Shown piece after piece: positions 52,769-60,700 of a DNA stretch of 64,000 nt. The stretch comes from Paenibacillus sp. PvR098 (GTDB taxonomy: Bacteria > Bacillota > Bacilli > Paenibacillales > NBRC-103111). Under the pieces are notes generated by a model that saw nothing but the letters and a program-made list of their open reading frames with translations, made no database searches and had not been told where the DNA came from. Location: positions 2,843,501 to 2,907,500 of the forward strand of contig NZ_JAFIBU010000001.1 in NCBI RefSeq assembly GCF_017833255.1, in the 5' to 3' direction. The position numbers were made by a program, and so were the translations under genes. Each line of letters starts with the position of its first letter. Positions within the stretch are counted from its first letter, which is position 1.

Positions 52769-53419
52769 TCATTTTTTCATCCGCCACCAGACCTTGATAT
52801 GTTTGCTAAAGATTTGTTCTGCTTCATTAACGTCACCGTTTTCTAGAGAACGGAGAAGCGGAATGTGACTATCCGCAATCGCTTCCAAATTCGGAAAATA
52901 GATCTGGGTCGCGACCGCAATGAATCTTTTGATTTGGATATTGATCTGATTCCATAATTGAGTTATTACTTCGTTGCCACAGCGTTCATAGAAAAAACCA
53001 TGGAAACGCATGTCATACTCCATTAGTTGGAATACATCATCCTCTTGGGCACATCTTTTCATTTCAAGATACAATTGGTTTAAATGATCTAAATCGCTTG
53101 ACTTCAAGGTAGGGATTGTTTTCTTTATTGCATATCCCTCAATCAGTTCCCGCATTTCGTAAATATGATCTATTTTTTGCTGCGTGATATCGGATACGAA
53201 CGAACCCTTATGATGCTTGCTGATAAGCAAGCCTTCTTGTTTTAGCCGTTCCATGGCCTCTCTAACTGGGGCCTGACTAATACCAAGAGAATTGGCTATA
53301 TCCAAAACAACCAACCGGAAACCAGGATAAAGTTCTCCCGTTAAGAGCGCTTTTCTTAAAGACAGATAGACGCGTTCACTGAGTGAATCCCCTTCTGGAT
53401 CCAATTTAAGCGTTATCAT
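52769..53419 (-). CDS. GntR-family regulator 1 (FCD/FadR type)
   Basis: 216 residues: winged HTH (ERVYLSLRKALLTGEL… SQAPVREAMERLKQEGLL) and a helical FCD effector domain with the metal-binding Asp/His pattern (DMRFHGFFYERCGN, near 140). ATG 53419. A perfect 14-bp dyad lies 30-63 bp upstream, probably its own operator. It stands between the RraA/tctCBA unit and the A2 pair, so it could control either. Confidence 0.92.
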   Translation of the reverse strand: MITLKLDPEGDSLSERVYLSLRKALLTGELYPGFRLVVLDIANSLGISQAPVREAMERLKQEGLLISKHHKGSFVSDITQQKIDHIYEMRELIEGYAIKKTIPTLKSSDLDHLNQLYLEMKRCAQEDDVFQLMEYDMRFHGFFYERCGNEVITQLWNQINIQIKRFIAVATQIYFPNLEAIADSHIPLLRSLENGDVNEAEQIFSKHIKVWWRMKK

Positions 53420-53448
53420 GTTTCAGCTCCTAGAACCCCTATACTATA

Positions 53449-53482
53449 TTATCGATAATTTTATCCAGAAAATTATCGATAA
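53449..53482. promoter_or_regulatory. Perfect 14-bp dyad upstream of GntR regulator 1
   Basis: TTATCGATAATTTT (53449-53462), a 6-base spacer and AAAATTATCGATAA (53469-53482). Each arm itself contains the palindrome TTATCGATAA. It lies where an autoregulatory operator would be. It does not resemble the CTAATAT operators. Confidence 0.7.
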
Positions 53483-53517
53483 AATTAACGAGAGTTATGC
53501 TCAGTCGATTACAGCAA

Positions 53518-53874
53518 TTAATCCATGTGTACCAATACTCTGTTATTTTCAATCGATACGTCATACACCTTTACTCTGTATCGATCAGGGTCGACCAATG
53601 CCTTACCCGTCTTCACGTCGAACTCCCATCCGTGCCAAGGGCAAGTCAGGATCTCGCCCTCTCTTCCATAAATGTACTCATGTGGCTTGGATTCCAATGT
53701 CGTACCTGTAAACTTACCTTTACACAGTTCGACTTGCTGATGAGGACACACATTACGGATAGCATAATATTCATTACCGTTGTAGTAGACGCCGATGCTT
53801 TTTCCCTCAATCGTTGTAATCTTGCAGGCTCCAGCTTCCAACTCTTCTACTCCGACTACATCGTGCTTCGTCAT
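53518..53874 (-). CDS. Rieske [2Fe-2S] ferredoxin-like protein, copy A2
   Basis: 118 residues, identical in protein to copy A1 (38083-38439), and the DNA of this half of the repeat also appears identical. Ligands CPHQ and CPWHGW intact. Overlaps amidohydrolase A2 by 4 bp. Its downstream neighbour is GntR regulator 1, not a terminator as in A1. Confidence 0.9.
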   Translation of the reverse strand: MTKHDVVGVEELEAGACKITTIEGKSIGVYYNGNEYYAIRNVCPHQQVELCKGKFTGTTLESKPHEYIYGREGEILTCPWHGWEFDVKTGKALVDPDRYRVKVYDVSIENNRVLVHMD

Positions 53875-54986
53875 TTCGCTACACCTCCTGCTAGTAAACC
53901 TCTTTCTTGCAGCTGATACATCTCAGCAGCGTTCTCGTACGCTACGCGGCGGCGCATCTCTTCAGGCAATTTATTGAGCACAAATAATGGCGTGTCATTA
54001 TCCCAGTGCGGGTAGTCCGTCGAGAACATAACCGTTTTTTCTGCATGCATCAATTGGAACATTTGTACCAGTTCCTTATTATCCGGCTCTTCGATCGGTT
54101 GGGTCGTCAAGCGGACATGCTTAAGGATATATTCGCTTGGTTTATACTTCAACCATGGCACTTCATTGCGCATTGCTCGGAAGTTTTTGTCCATTCTCCA
54201 CATCAGATGCGGAAGCCATGCCAAACCGCCCTCGATGAATGCCACCTTTAATGTTGGGAATCTTTCGAAAACGCCTTCACATACGATACTATTCAGCTGC
54301 GACATATGATGGATGGCCAGGATGTTGTGCCGTTCAAAGTTCGTCGTCGGATACCCTGCTGCCGTAGTGGAGGGGTTAATTCCGTCTCCTTCGCCGCCGC
54401 CGTGAATACCAATCACCAGGTTGTTACGTGCTGCCGCTTCGTAGATCGGGTAGTAACGGCGTTGTCCGTACGGTTCGCGCGATGCGGATGTCAGAAGCAC
54501 CTGAACCACTCTCGGATGTGAACCCAGACGATCGATCTCTTTTGCTGCGAGCAGCGGGTCTTGCGTAGCTACCACGATGGAGCCCAACCAGCGCTCATCG
54601 CTCGGAATCCACGTGTCCATCGTATAATCGTTGAATGCGGAAGCCAGCGCTGCAGCATAATCCGGATTGTTGTGGGCAGAGATCGAAAGCAGGTTGCCGG
54701 TCAGAACGGCTCTCTCTATATTGTAGCGGTCCAGCAAATCGACCTTCGCAAATTCTGGGTCTGAACCCGATGGAAGTCCGTTGCCTGGAGCTGCATCATT
54801 GCGTTCCAATGGAATAGGGCGAAACATAAGAAACGGAAGCGTTGCATTGTGGGCCTTCAGTCTATCCCACCATACCCGCGGCATATAAGGCTTTAAATCA
54901 TCGTAGCTTTTGACTCCTTGGTGCACATCGCAATCGATAATTCCATGATTAAACTTAGAAGCTTTCTTCGTCGTTGACGCTTCCAT
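53871..54986 (-). CDS. PF04909-type amidohydrolase, copy A2
   Basis: 371 residues, identical to copy A1 except Val for Ile in IERA(V/I)LTGN near residue 100. Metal motifs DCDVH, GIHGGGEGDG and SDYPHW intact. ATG 54986 follows GGAGG by 9 bases. Upstream are a cre-like site and one CTAATAT operator, but the 5' flank is otherwise different from A1, so the two copies may be expressed differently. Confidence 0.88.
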   Translation of the reverse strand: MEASTTKKASKFNHGIIDCDVHQGVKSYDDLKPYMPRVWWDRLKAHNATLPFLMFRPIPLERNDAAPGNGLPSGSDPEFAKVDLLDRYNIERAVLTGNLLSISAHNNPDYAAALASAFNDYTMDTWIPSDERWLGSIVVATQDPLLAAKEIDRLGSHPRVVQVLLTSASREPYGQRRYYPIYEAAARNNLVIGIHGGGEGDGINPSTTAAGYPTTNFERHNILAIHHMSQLNSIVCEGVFERFPTLKVAFIEGGLAWLPHLMWRMDKNFRAMRNEVPWLKYKPSEYILKHVRLTTQPIEEPDNKELVQMFQLMHAEKTVMFSTDYPHWDNDTPLFVLNKLPEEMRRRVAYENAAEMYQLQERGLLAGGVAK

Positions 54987-55032
54987 ACATTCCAACCTCC
55001 TATTGTTGTGATACTAGTAAAGCGTCAATACT

Positions 55033-55047
55033 TGTAACCGGTTCCAA
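55033..55047 (-). promoter_or_regulatory. cre-like site upstream of amidohydrolase A2
   Basis: On the minus strand TTGGAACCGGTTACA fits WTGNAANCGNWNNCW. Located ~50 bp upstream of the start codon, compatible with repression. Confidence 0.5.
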
Positions 55048-55296
55048 CAGAGTGCTTATATGATGCGTTCCTCTTTCGTTGGAAACGTTTAAATATTTCG
55101 CATCACTTAGTATCTACGACTTGCCGTGACGAACGGCCTGTCCACAAATACCGCTTGACTAAAGTCTCATTGATCAACTATGGTATAGCTTCCTAGCCTT
55201 TCACTTCCTTTTGAACATCTCAACAGGGAGTAAATAATACCTTTATTCCATATGATCATTTTTGTTCAGTAAATTAAATTACCGAAATAATGGAAG

Positions 55297-55315
55297 CTAA
55301 TATCTAATATATTAG
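55297..55315. promoter_or_regulatory. GntR-type operator upstream of A2
   Basis: CTAATATCTAATATATTAG, a near-palindrome identical to 59726-59744. Confidence 0.68.
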
Positions 55316-55615
55316 TTTTCATTTGATAATTCACATTATATCACATATAAAGCTTCTGTCAATTTATTTTTGATCATTTTGTGTCTTATGCTTTGAACGC
55401 GAGTGTATGGAAAGTCGCGGACCACTATCGCATGGATTATGAGATGACTGAATGGTTCTTGTTAATCGTCAAGAAGGTTGTTCTTTTCTAAGAACGGTAC
55501 AAAGCGGGACATGCTCAAGGCATGACCCCTCTAGAACCGGAGGCGTATACATGTCATACTAGATATGAGGATAGGCAGTCACGAGCATCGCTTGAAATAA
55601 GCCTCGCTGCGGTAG

Positions 55616-56263
55616 TCATGAATAGTCTTCAACGGTATGATGTTTAATTTCGTCGATATGCAGTTCCATTAACTGTATGGCCTCTTCTAAGTTCGAATCG
55701 TAAAGAGCTCCCAAAATCTTCTTGTGCATTTCGTTTGCTTTCCTAGGTCTGTCATAATTCTTGGTAATAATAACCCCATACCATTTAATCTTCAATTCCA
55801 ATGTGCCCATAATGGATACTAATAATTGATTATTGGAATGCTGAATAATCGTTCGATGAAGATTCCTGTCGGCCTCAAAAAAAGGCTTCATATCTCCTTG
55901 ATGAATCGCCTCTTCCGCTCTGTCTGCTTCATCGATCAATAACTGAATTTGACTTTTAGGCATTATACGTGAAGCTATGGTAATGGCTTTAAGCTCCAAA
56001 GCTTTCCTTACATCATATAAATCTTCGATATCCTTTACATTTGGCATATTGACAAAGGAGCCAGATCGAGGCTTAACATCAATCAGACCGTCTTGTTTCA
56101 GCCTATTAATCGCATCCCGAAGCGGTGTTCGACTAACCCCTAACTCTTTGATGATATCTTCATAGATGATTTTTGAGCCTGGTTTTAGCTCATTGTTTAG
56201 TATTTTATCCCGCAAGTACCCATATACACGCTCATGAAGATTACTGTTGTCAAATATAATCAT
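55616..56263 (-). CDS. GntR-family regulator 2 (FCD/FadR type)
   Basis: 215 residues: winged HTH (HERVYGYLRDKILNNEL… VSRTPLRDAINRLKQDGLI) plus FCD domain. The longer frame to 56296 has no good start; ATG 56263 follows GAGGGTG. It is the closest GntR gene to the CTAATAT operators (55297 and 59726), so it is the best candidate for the regulator that binds them. It lies 159 bp downstream of the dgoK-like gene on the same strand. Confidence 0.9.
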   Translation of the reverse strand: MIIFDNSNLHERVYGYLRDKILNNELKPGSKIIYEDIIKELGVSRTPLRDAINRLKQDGLIDVKPRSGSFVNMPNVKDIEDLYDVRKALELKAITIASRIMPKSQIQLLIDEADRAEEAIHQGDMKPFFEADRNLHRTIIQHSNNQLLVSIMGTLELKIKWYGVIITKNYDRPRKANEMHKKILGALYDSNLEEAIQLMELHIDEIKHHTVEDYS

Positions 56264-56422
56264 CTTATCACCCTCTTGTTCAAGGTGCATGTCCAAAGTA
56301 TATCGGATTCATGCACCCGTTTCATTCTCGTGATCTCTAAGTGCAATTTTACATGTAGAAATGTAAAATGTAAAATATCAGACTGTTTATCCTCTTAGTT
56401 TAAAGTAAACTTGCTTTGAATG

Positions 56423-57418
56423 TCATTGGGAAATTAACCCGTGGTTTTCTGCAATACGCAGCACACCATATCCAGCCAAGTGATTCATGGTTTGCGATTC
56501 TACAGGAATGATATCTCCCTCGTACTTCTCAAAGGCAAAAAGCAAGGCGAGCGCATCCCTTACAATCTCTTTTCCCGCTATATATACCGGAATCTGTTCT
56601 GAAGCGGCAATGGCCGAATGATGAAGGATGGCCCGGAGATCTTCAGCGAAAATAACCCCCATAAGCATATTTGCTTTCTCATTCACGCTAAGCTCTGAGA
56701 ATTGGTCCAATACTCGAATGGAAAATGCCGCGCGGCTTAGACCCGCTTGTTTGGCATGCTGATATCCTTGAATTACCCGGTCCGGGAGCAATGTCGTGGC
56801 ATAAGACTTATCCACTGCATTTGCGATAATCGTATGATTAGACACGGCCGAAAGAAGCTCACCTGTAAGGGTTGTAAGACTTTCCGTTATGCGTTCCTGC
56901 GAATCGAGGAAAACAAATTTTGTATGCGAGCCGGGCAATATGAAGAGTGCAGGTCCTACTACATTAAGCTTTCCCACTAATGCAAAGGTTTCTACCTCTT
57001 CTCCCCTCATAATATCAATAACCTCATCCTTTGCTGCAGAAGAAGGAGATATGCTTTTCACTCCGGGGACAAACCATATGTCTTGATCGACGATTTCAGG
57101 AAACCGCTTGCAAACCATGCTTTTTGAAAGTGACTCCATTCCTGCAGGTGAGGGGATATGCGGTACTTCCACAAGCCCCACATTCGATGTAATCATACCT
57201 GAAGCTGCAATTAAATCAATGGAATTTAAATTCAAATCATTGGTTTGTAATACCCTTGTAATCAGTTCGCTGATCGTCGATTTCAACTCTTCGTTATGAC
57301 CGTTAATTACGGTGGTTCTAACTCCAACCTCGGCGGATAGAGAGTCAACGACATCGTAACCCTTCCATAAAACAACACGGGTATTGGTCGTTCCGGTATC
57401 AATGGTTATTCTGAACAT
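56423..57418 (-). CDS. 2-keto-3-deoxy-galactonokinase family sugar-acid kinase
   Basis: 331 residues with the DgoK fold (ASKHA-like): phosphate motif TIDTGTTNTRVVLW at 4-17 and a second loop LPGSHTKFVFL near 158-168. DgoK phosphorylates 2-keto-3-deoxy sugar acids; the true substrate here is unknown. It is 17 bp after RraA-like protein 2, so the pair is cotranscribed. Confidence 0.85.
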   Translation of the reverse strand: MFRITIDTGTTNTRVVLWKGYDVVDSLSAEVGVRTTVINGHNEELKSTISELITRVLQTNDLNLNSIDLIAASGMITSNVGLVEVPHIPSPAGMESLSKSMVCKRFPEIVDQDIWFVPGVKSISPSSAAKDEVIDIMRGEEVETFALVGKLNVVGPALFILPGSHTKFVFLDSQERITESLTTLTGELLSAVSNHTIIANAVDKSYATTLLPDRVIQGYQHAKQAGLSRAAFSIRVLDQFSELSVNEKANMLMGVIFAEDLRAILHHSAIAASEQIPVYIAGKEIVRDALALLFAFEKYEGDIIPVESQTMNHLAGYGVLRIAENHGLISQ

Positions 57419-57435
57419 CGCAACCAGCCTTTACA

Positions 57436-58113
57436 TTAAATTCTACCGAATTTACGAAGCAACTCCTCTACAGACGCACCTTTCAATATTTCTTCCCGGG
57501 TAGCGATTTCCTTATCCGCCTGTTCACGCGCATTGGCGTATACCTCTTCCAATTGTTGATAAGGGACAACAGCAACACCGATCTCGTCAGCCACAATAAG
57601 ATCGCCAGGTTGAACAATAACCCCGCCGCAGCTAATAGGAACGTTAATTTCTACGGGCTCTTTTCTTCCAGAATACGCCGTGTGTGCGGCCCTTGGACCA
57701 GAAACCTTCGCAGTGACAGGGAATCCAAGCATTCTAGATTCGTCCGTATCTCTGCAGCTTCCGTCAATCACCGCGCCTACGACACCTGCGTTTCTTGCTA
57801 AACCTGACATTAAACCTCCCCAAATAGAGGTTTCCGTTTCCCCGAATGCATCTATTACGATTACGTCACCAGGTTTGGCAACCTCGAACACTTCCAAGCA
57901 ATCCACAATATCGCCTGCGGTTAATTTGACCGTAATCGCGGGACCAATGATCTTCTTCTCTGCCGCTTTTGGTTTCATATCATGCCTCATGACTTGATTA
58001 CGCTGCATCGCATCACCGACCACACACGATAACGATAACACATCGTCCATATCACGAAAAGGCTTGATTTTAGATTCATCAATCTCCGGTCTAGGATTAA
58101 TAATTTTTTTCAT
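57436..58113 (-). CDS. RraA-type aldolase/decarboxylase-like protein 2
   Basis: 225 residues of the RraA fold. The active-site stretch is WGGLMSGLARNAGVVGAVID followed by GSCRDTDES near 113-140, and CGGVIVQPGDLIVADEIGV near 185. ATG 58113 follows GGGGAG by 6 bases. Diverged from 52062-52724. It is paired with a DgoK-like kinase, which suggests a 2-keto acid aldol pathway. Confidence 0.84.
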   Translation of the reverse strand: MKKIINPRPEIDESKIKPFRDMDDVLSLSCVVGDAMQRNQVMRHDMKPKAAEKKIIGPAITVKLTAGDIVDCLEVFEVAKPGDVIVIDAFGETETSIWGGLMSGLARNAGVVGAVIDGSCRDTDESRMLGFPVTAKVSGPRAAHTAYSGRKEPVEINVPISCGGVIVQPGDLIVADEIGVAVVPYQQLEEVYANAREQADKEIATREEILKGASVEELLRKFGRI

Positions 58114-58193
58114 ATAAGCTCCCCATCTCTTCATTATATTAGGTAAACTTAATCACTTTCAAAACTACTCAGGCCTAGCTCTTGGCTTAAAAA

Positions 58194-58233
58194 ACAAAAG
58201 TACCCATCGTAACAAGTCGATAGATACTTTTGT
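58194..58233 (-). terminator. Rho-independent terminator after the cupin gene
   Basis: Long stem (ACAAAAGTA-like arms closing on CGATAGATAC/…CCCATCG) followed by TTTTTTAAG on the minus strand. It separates the SDR-cupin unit from the RraA-kinase unit. Confidence 0.75.
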
Positions 58234-58299
58234 GTATAATGCGGTTTGTGTGGATAACGTCTATCTTGCTATATTAAATCATCAATGTGCGTATCAATT

Positions 58300-58779
58300 T
58301 TAGTACAGCAAGTTTCTTTCTGGAATATTGTGTTTTTCGCAATATTCTTTATAGAGCTTCAATTTAGTAAAGACATCGTCTTGATAGAATACCTGATCGT
58401 TATCGTCCAAATACTGAATGGTACCCTCTAGGATGAACAGAGTGATCATTTCTTCTTCGCCATCAATAACAAGCGTATGAATGTCACCCGGTGGCTCATA
58501 AACAAACGTACCCGGTTTAGCAACCCATGTTCTTTCCAGGTAGCGCCATTGGCCTTGAATCGTGTATGCCATTACTTGACCGCCGGTATGACGGTGACGG
58601 TTTACTGTACCGCCCGGCAATACTTTCAACAGGTTAATCCAGCGTCCTGTAGCCAAATCAAAACGAACCGGTTTAAACCATACGCGATCTGTTTGTGGAA
58701 CCCAAGGAATCTCGTCAATATCAATTGCCTGATCCGGTAATCCAACCATCTGTGTGAATTCGTCTAAAGTTTGTGCCAT
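58300..58779 (-). CDS. Cupin dioxygenase-like protein (2,4'-dihydroxyacetophenone dioxygenase type)
   Basis: 159 residues, a single cupin. Metal ligands are suggested by NRHRHTGGQ with a downstream GDIHT motif near 100-104. The overall sequence (PWVPQTDRVWFKPVRFDL…) fits the DAD family, which cleaves an aromatic ketone between ring-bound carbonyl and side chain using Fe and O2. GGAGGAG lies upstream of ATG 58779. It follows the SDR with 41 bp between, so both form one transcript under the operator at 59726. Confidence 0.75.
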   Translation of the reverse strand: MAQTLDEFTQMVGLPDQAIDIDEIPWVPQTDRVWFKPVRFDLATGRWINLLKVLPGGTVNRHRHTGGQVMAYTIQGQWRYLERTWVAKPGTFVYEPPGDIHTLVIDGEEEMITLFILEGTIQYLDDNDQVFYQDDVFTKLKLYKEYCEKHNIPERNLLY

Positions 58780-58820
58780 TTGTAATCTCCTCCAAATTTT
58801 GTTTTATTGTTGTTGCTATA

Positions 58821-59591
58821 TTATGCAGGTGGGAATAAAGAAGGGTCACCTGCAAGGAGTCCGCCGTCTACAGGCAGAACAGCACCCGTAATAAAGCTCG
58901 CATCCATTGAACTTAGAAAATCAATCGCCGCAGCAACTTCTTCCGGCGAACCAAAACGCCTTTGCGGAGTTCTCGAAAGGATTCTCTCCTTAAAGACAGG
59001 ATCTCTCGTAGCACCAGATGACAATGGTGTCTCGATATATCCAGGGCTAACAGCGTTGACACGAATATTAAATTCAGCCCAATCTACTGCCAAGCATTTT
59101 GTAATCTGAACTATTCCACCCTTTGAGGCAGCGTAGGACAGCAGATTCTTACTTCCATAATGGGCTAGCATTGAAGCAAAATTAACGATTGCTCCGCCGC
59201 CGCCTTCGGCCATAAATGGTTGAACCGCTTGACACATGTAAACGGTTCCATTTAGATTAACATCTAGGACTCCTTTAAGCTCCTGGTCCGTTACTTTTAC
59301 GTTAGGAGAACGTCTGATGATTCCCGCCGCGTTAACCAGGATATGAATACTCCCTAATGCTTCGAAGACCTTCTCTGCAACTTCTCTGGCACTCTCTTGG
59401 TTAGATACATCGGCCGTAAAGAAATGCACATCGTGACCTTCAGCTCTTAACCTATTTTTCTGTGCTTCTCCGTTTTCCGCTGCAATATCGATCATAGCAA
59501 CGGTCAAGCCTTTTTCGACAAATCGTTGGACAACGGAAAGGCCCAGACCTGACGAACCGCCAGTAACAATTGCCACTTGTTTTGAGCTCAT
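58821..59591 (-). CDS. Short-chain dehydrogenase/reductase of the catabolic island
   Basis: 256 residues. TGGSSGLGLS near 9-18, NAAG, and the catalytic Ser, Tyr and Lys (NFASMLAHYG, YAASKGG) are present. ATG 59591 follows AGGAGTG; a frame to 59696 is leader. It heads a two-gene unit with the cupin protein. A 21-bp segment inside the gene (59236-59256 region), containing a cre-like sequence at 59237-59251, is identical to one in the A1 promoter. Confidence 0.9.
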   Translation of the reverse strand: MSSKQVAIVTGGSSGLGLSVVQRFVEKGLTVAMIDIAAENGEAQKNRLRAEGHDVHFFTADVSNQESAREVAEKVFEALGSIHILVNAAGIIRRSPNVKVTDQELKGVLDVNLNGTVYMCQAVQPFMAEGGGGAIVNFASMLAHYGSKNLLSYAASKGGIVQITKCLAVDWAEFNIRVNAVSPGYIETPLSSGATRDPVFKERILSRTPQRRFGSPEEVAAAIDFLSSMDASFITGAVLPVDGGLLAGDPSLFPPA

Positions 59592-59974
59592 GCTTACACT
59601 CCTATCTATTGTCTTCTGGTCATTCGTATCCATTACTAGTCTACAACAGAGAGTGGATAACTTTGAAACCTGTTCCCATTGATCCTCCCCGTTCATTTCC
59701 TATCAACGAATTCCACTAACATAATCTAATATCTAATATATTAGTTTGTTTCTATAAATAAGATTATAACACACTTATACCGTCTGTCAAATTCTTTTTA
59801 ATCCTCTCCATTGAAACCAAAATATATACTCTTTGCTATCGTCGAAGCCAACAGAAAAAATGATCTCATGGGTTACGCTGGAGATAGCGGATGCCACAAA
59901 CAGCTATTAAACCAACTCTTTATTGAAGAGAGTGAAGTCTCCAGTGTTTCAGTCCACAACAACTATAAGTATTA
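59592..59974. promoter_or_regulatory. Control region upstream of the SDR gene
   Basis: Contains the operator 59726-59744 about 135 bp before the start codon. Beyond it (59780-59970) a coding-like plus-strand stretch (…IVEANRKNDLMGY…) runs into the rRNA terminator without a start; I do not call it a gene. Confidence 0.4.
59726..59744. promoter_or_regulatory. GntR-type operator upstream of the SDR-cupin unit
   Basis: CTAATATCTAATATATTAG, identical to the operator upstream of A2. Confidence 0.68.
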
Positions 59975-60025
59975 CTATACAAAAAGTCCCTTAGAACGAA
60001 TAGTTCTAAGGGACTTTTTGTATAG
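59975..60025. terminator. Strong terminator of the rRNA-tRNA operon
   Basis: Perfect 23-bp arms (CTATACAAAAAGTCCCTTAG…) with a 5-base loop; A5/T5 flanks make it work in both directions. Confidence 0.9.
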
Positions 60026-60027
60026 TA

Positions 60028-60107
60028 TGCGCGTAGAGGGACTTGAACCCCCACGGTCGCCCGCCAGATCCTAAGTCTGGTGCGTCTGCCAATTCCGCCA
60101 TACGCGC
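60028..60107 (-). tRNA. tRNA-Leu (anticodon TAG)
   Basis: Long variable arm; acceptor GCGCGTA/TACGCGC; anticodon loop CTTAGGA. Confidence 0.95.
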
Positions 60108-60117
60108 GTAATGAAAG

Positions 60118-60190
60118 TGAGCCATGTAGGACTCGAACCTACGACACCCTGATTAAAAGTCAGGTGCTCTACCAACTGAGCTAATGGCTC
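60118..60190 (-). tRNA. tRNA-Lys (anticodon TTT)
   Basis: Acceptor GAGCCAT/ATGGCTC; anticodon loop CTTTTAA. Confidence 0.95.
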
Positions 60191-60198
60191 ATACATGG

Positions 60199-60270
60199 CT
60201 GGGGATCTAGGATTCGAACCTAGGCATGACGGAGTCAAAGTCCGTTGCCTTACCGCTTGGCTAATCCCCA
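60199..60270 (-). tRNA. tRNA-Gln (anticodon TTG)
   Basis: Acceptor TGGGGAT/ATCCCCA; anticodon loop CTTTGAC; CCA encoded. Confidence 0.95.
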
Positions 60271-60294
60271 ACAATATGTATTGAATGTTACTGG

Positions 60295-60367
<73 letters not shown>

Positions 60368-60376
60368 ATAATATGG

Positions 60377-60449
60377 TGGAGGCTGACGGGATCGAACCGC
60401 CGACCCTCTGCTTGTAAGGCAGATGCTCTCCCAGCTGAGCTAAGCCTCC
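60377..60449 (-). tRNA. tRNA-Val (anticodon TAC)
   Basis: Acceptor GGAGGCT/AGCCTCC; anticodon loop CTTACAA; CCA encoded. Confidence 0.95.
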
Positions 60450-60457
60450 ATAAGTGG

Positions 60458-60529
60458 TGACCCGTAGGGGATTCGAACCCCTGTTACCTCCGTGAAAGGG
60501 AGGTGTCTTAACCCCTTGACCAACGGGCC
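60458..60529 (-). tRNA. tRNA-Glu (anticodon TTC)
   Basis: Acceptor GGCCCGT/ACGGGTC; anticodon loop CTTTCAC; CCA encoded. Confidence 0.95.
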
Positions 60530-60541
60530 TTATATGTATGG

Positions 60542-60614
60542 AGCTTCCAACCGGAATCGAACCGGTGACCTCATCCTTACCATGGATGCACTCTACCTAC
60601 TGAGCTATGGAAGC
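60542..60614 (-). tRNA. tRNA-Thr (anticodon GGT)
   Basis: Acceptor GCTTCCA/TGGAAGC; anticodon loop ATGGTAA; CCA encoded. Confidence 0.94.
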
Positions 60615-60622
60615 AAGTATGG

Positions 60623-60695
60623 CTCCCCGAACAGGACTCGAACCTGTGACAACTCGATTAACAGTCGAGTGCTCTACCAACTGAGCTATCAGGGA
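60623..60695 (-). tRNA. tRNA-Asn (anticodon GTT)
   Basis: Acceptor TCCCTGA/TCGGGGA; anticodon loop CTGTTAA; CCA encoded. First tRNA after the 5S gene. Confidence 0.95.
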
Positions 60696-60700
60696 ATAAT

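Larger units (their letters stand above)
53515..55000. repeat. 1.49-kb direct repeat, copy 2
   Basis: Copy of 38080-39565, offset exactly 15435 bp, same orientation. Spontaneous recombination between the two would delete or amplify the 15.4 kb between them. Confidence 0.93.
55001..55615. promoter_or_regulatory. Control region of the A2 pair with a gene remnant
   Basis: It holds a cre-like site (55033-55047), an operator (55297-55315) and a plus-strand coding-like remnant of ~35 codons (55387-55488, …LNASVWKVADHYRMDYEM… stop) without start codon, possibly from a lost transposase or other gene. No intact gene is visible. Confidence 0.4.

Noticed and set aside
59811..60074. 87-codon plus-strand open frame
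   Set aside because: It runs through a terminator and into tRNA-Leu and lacks a ribosome site; only its first half looks coding-like.
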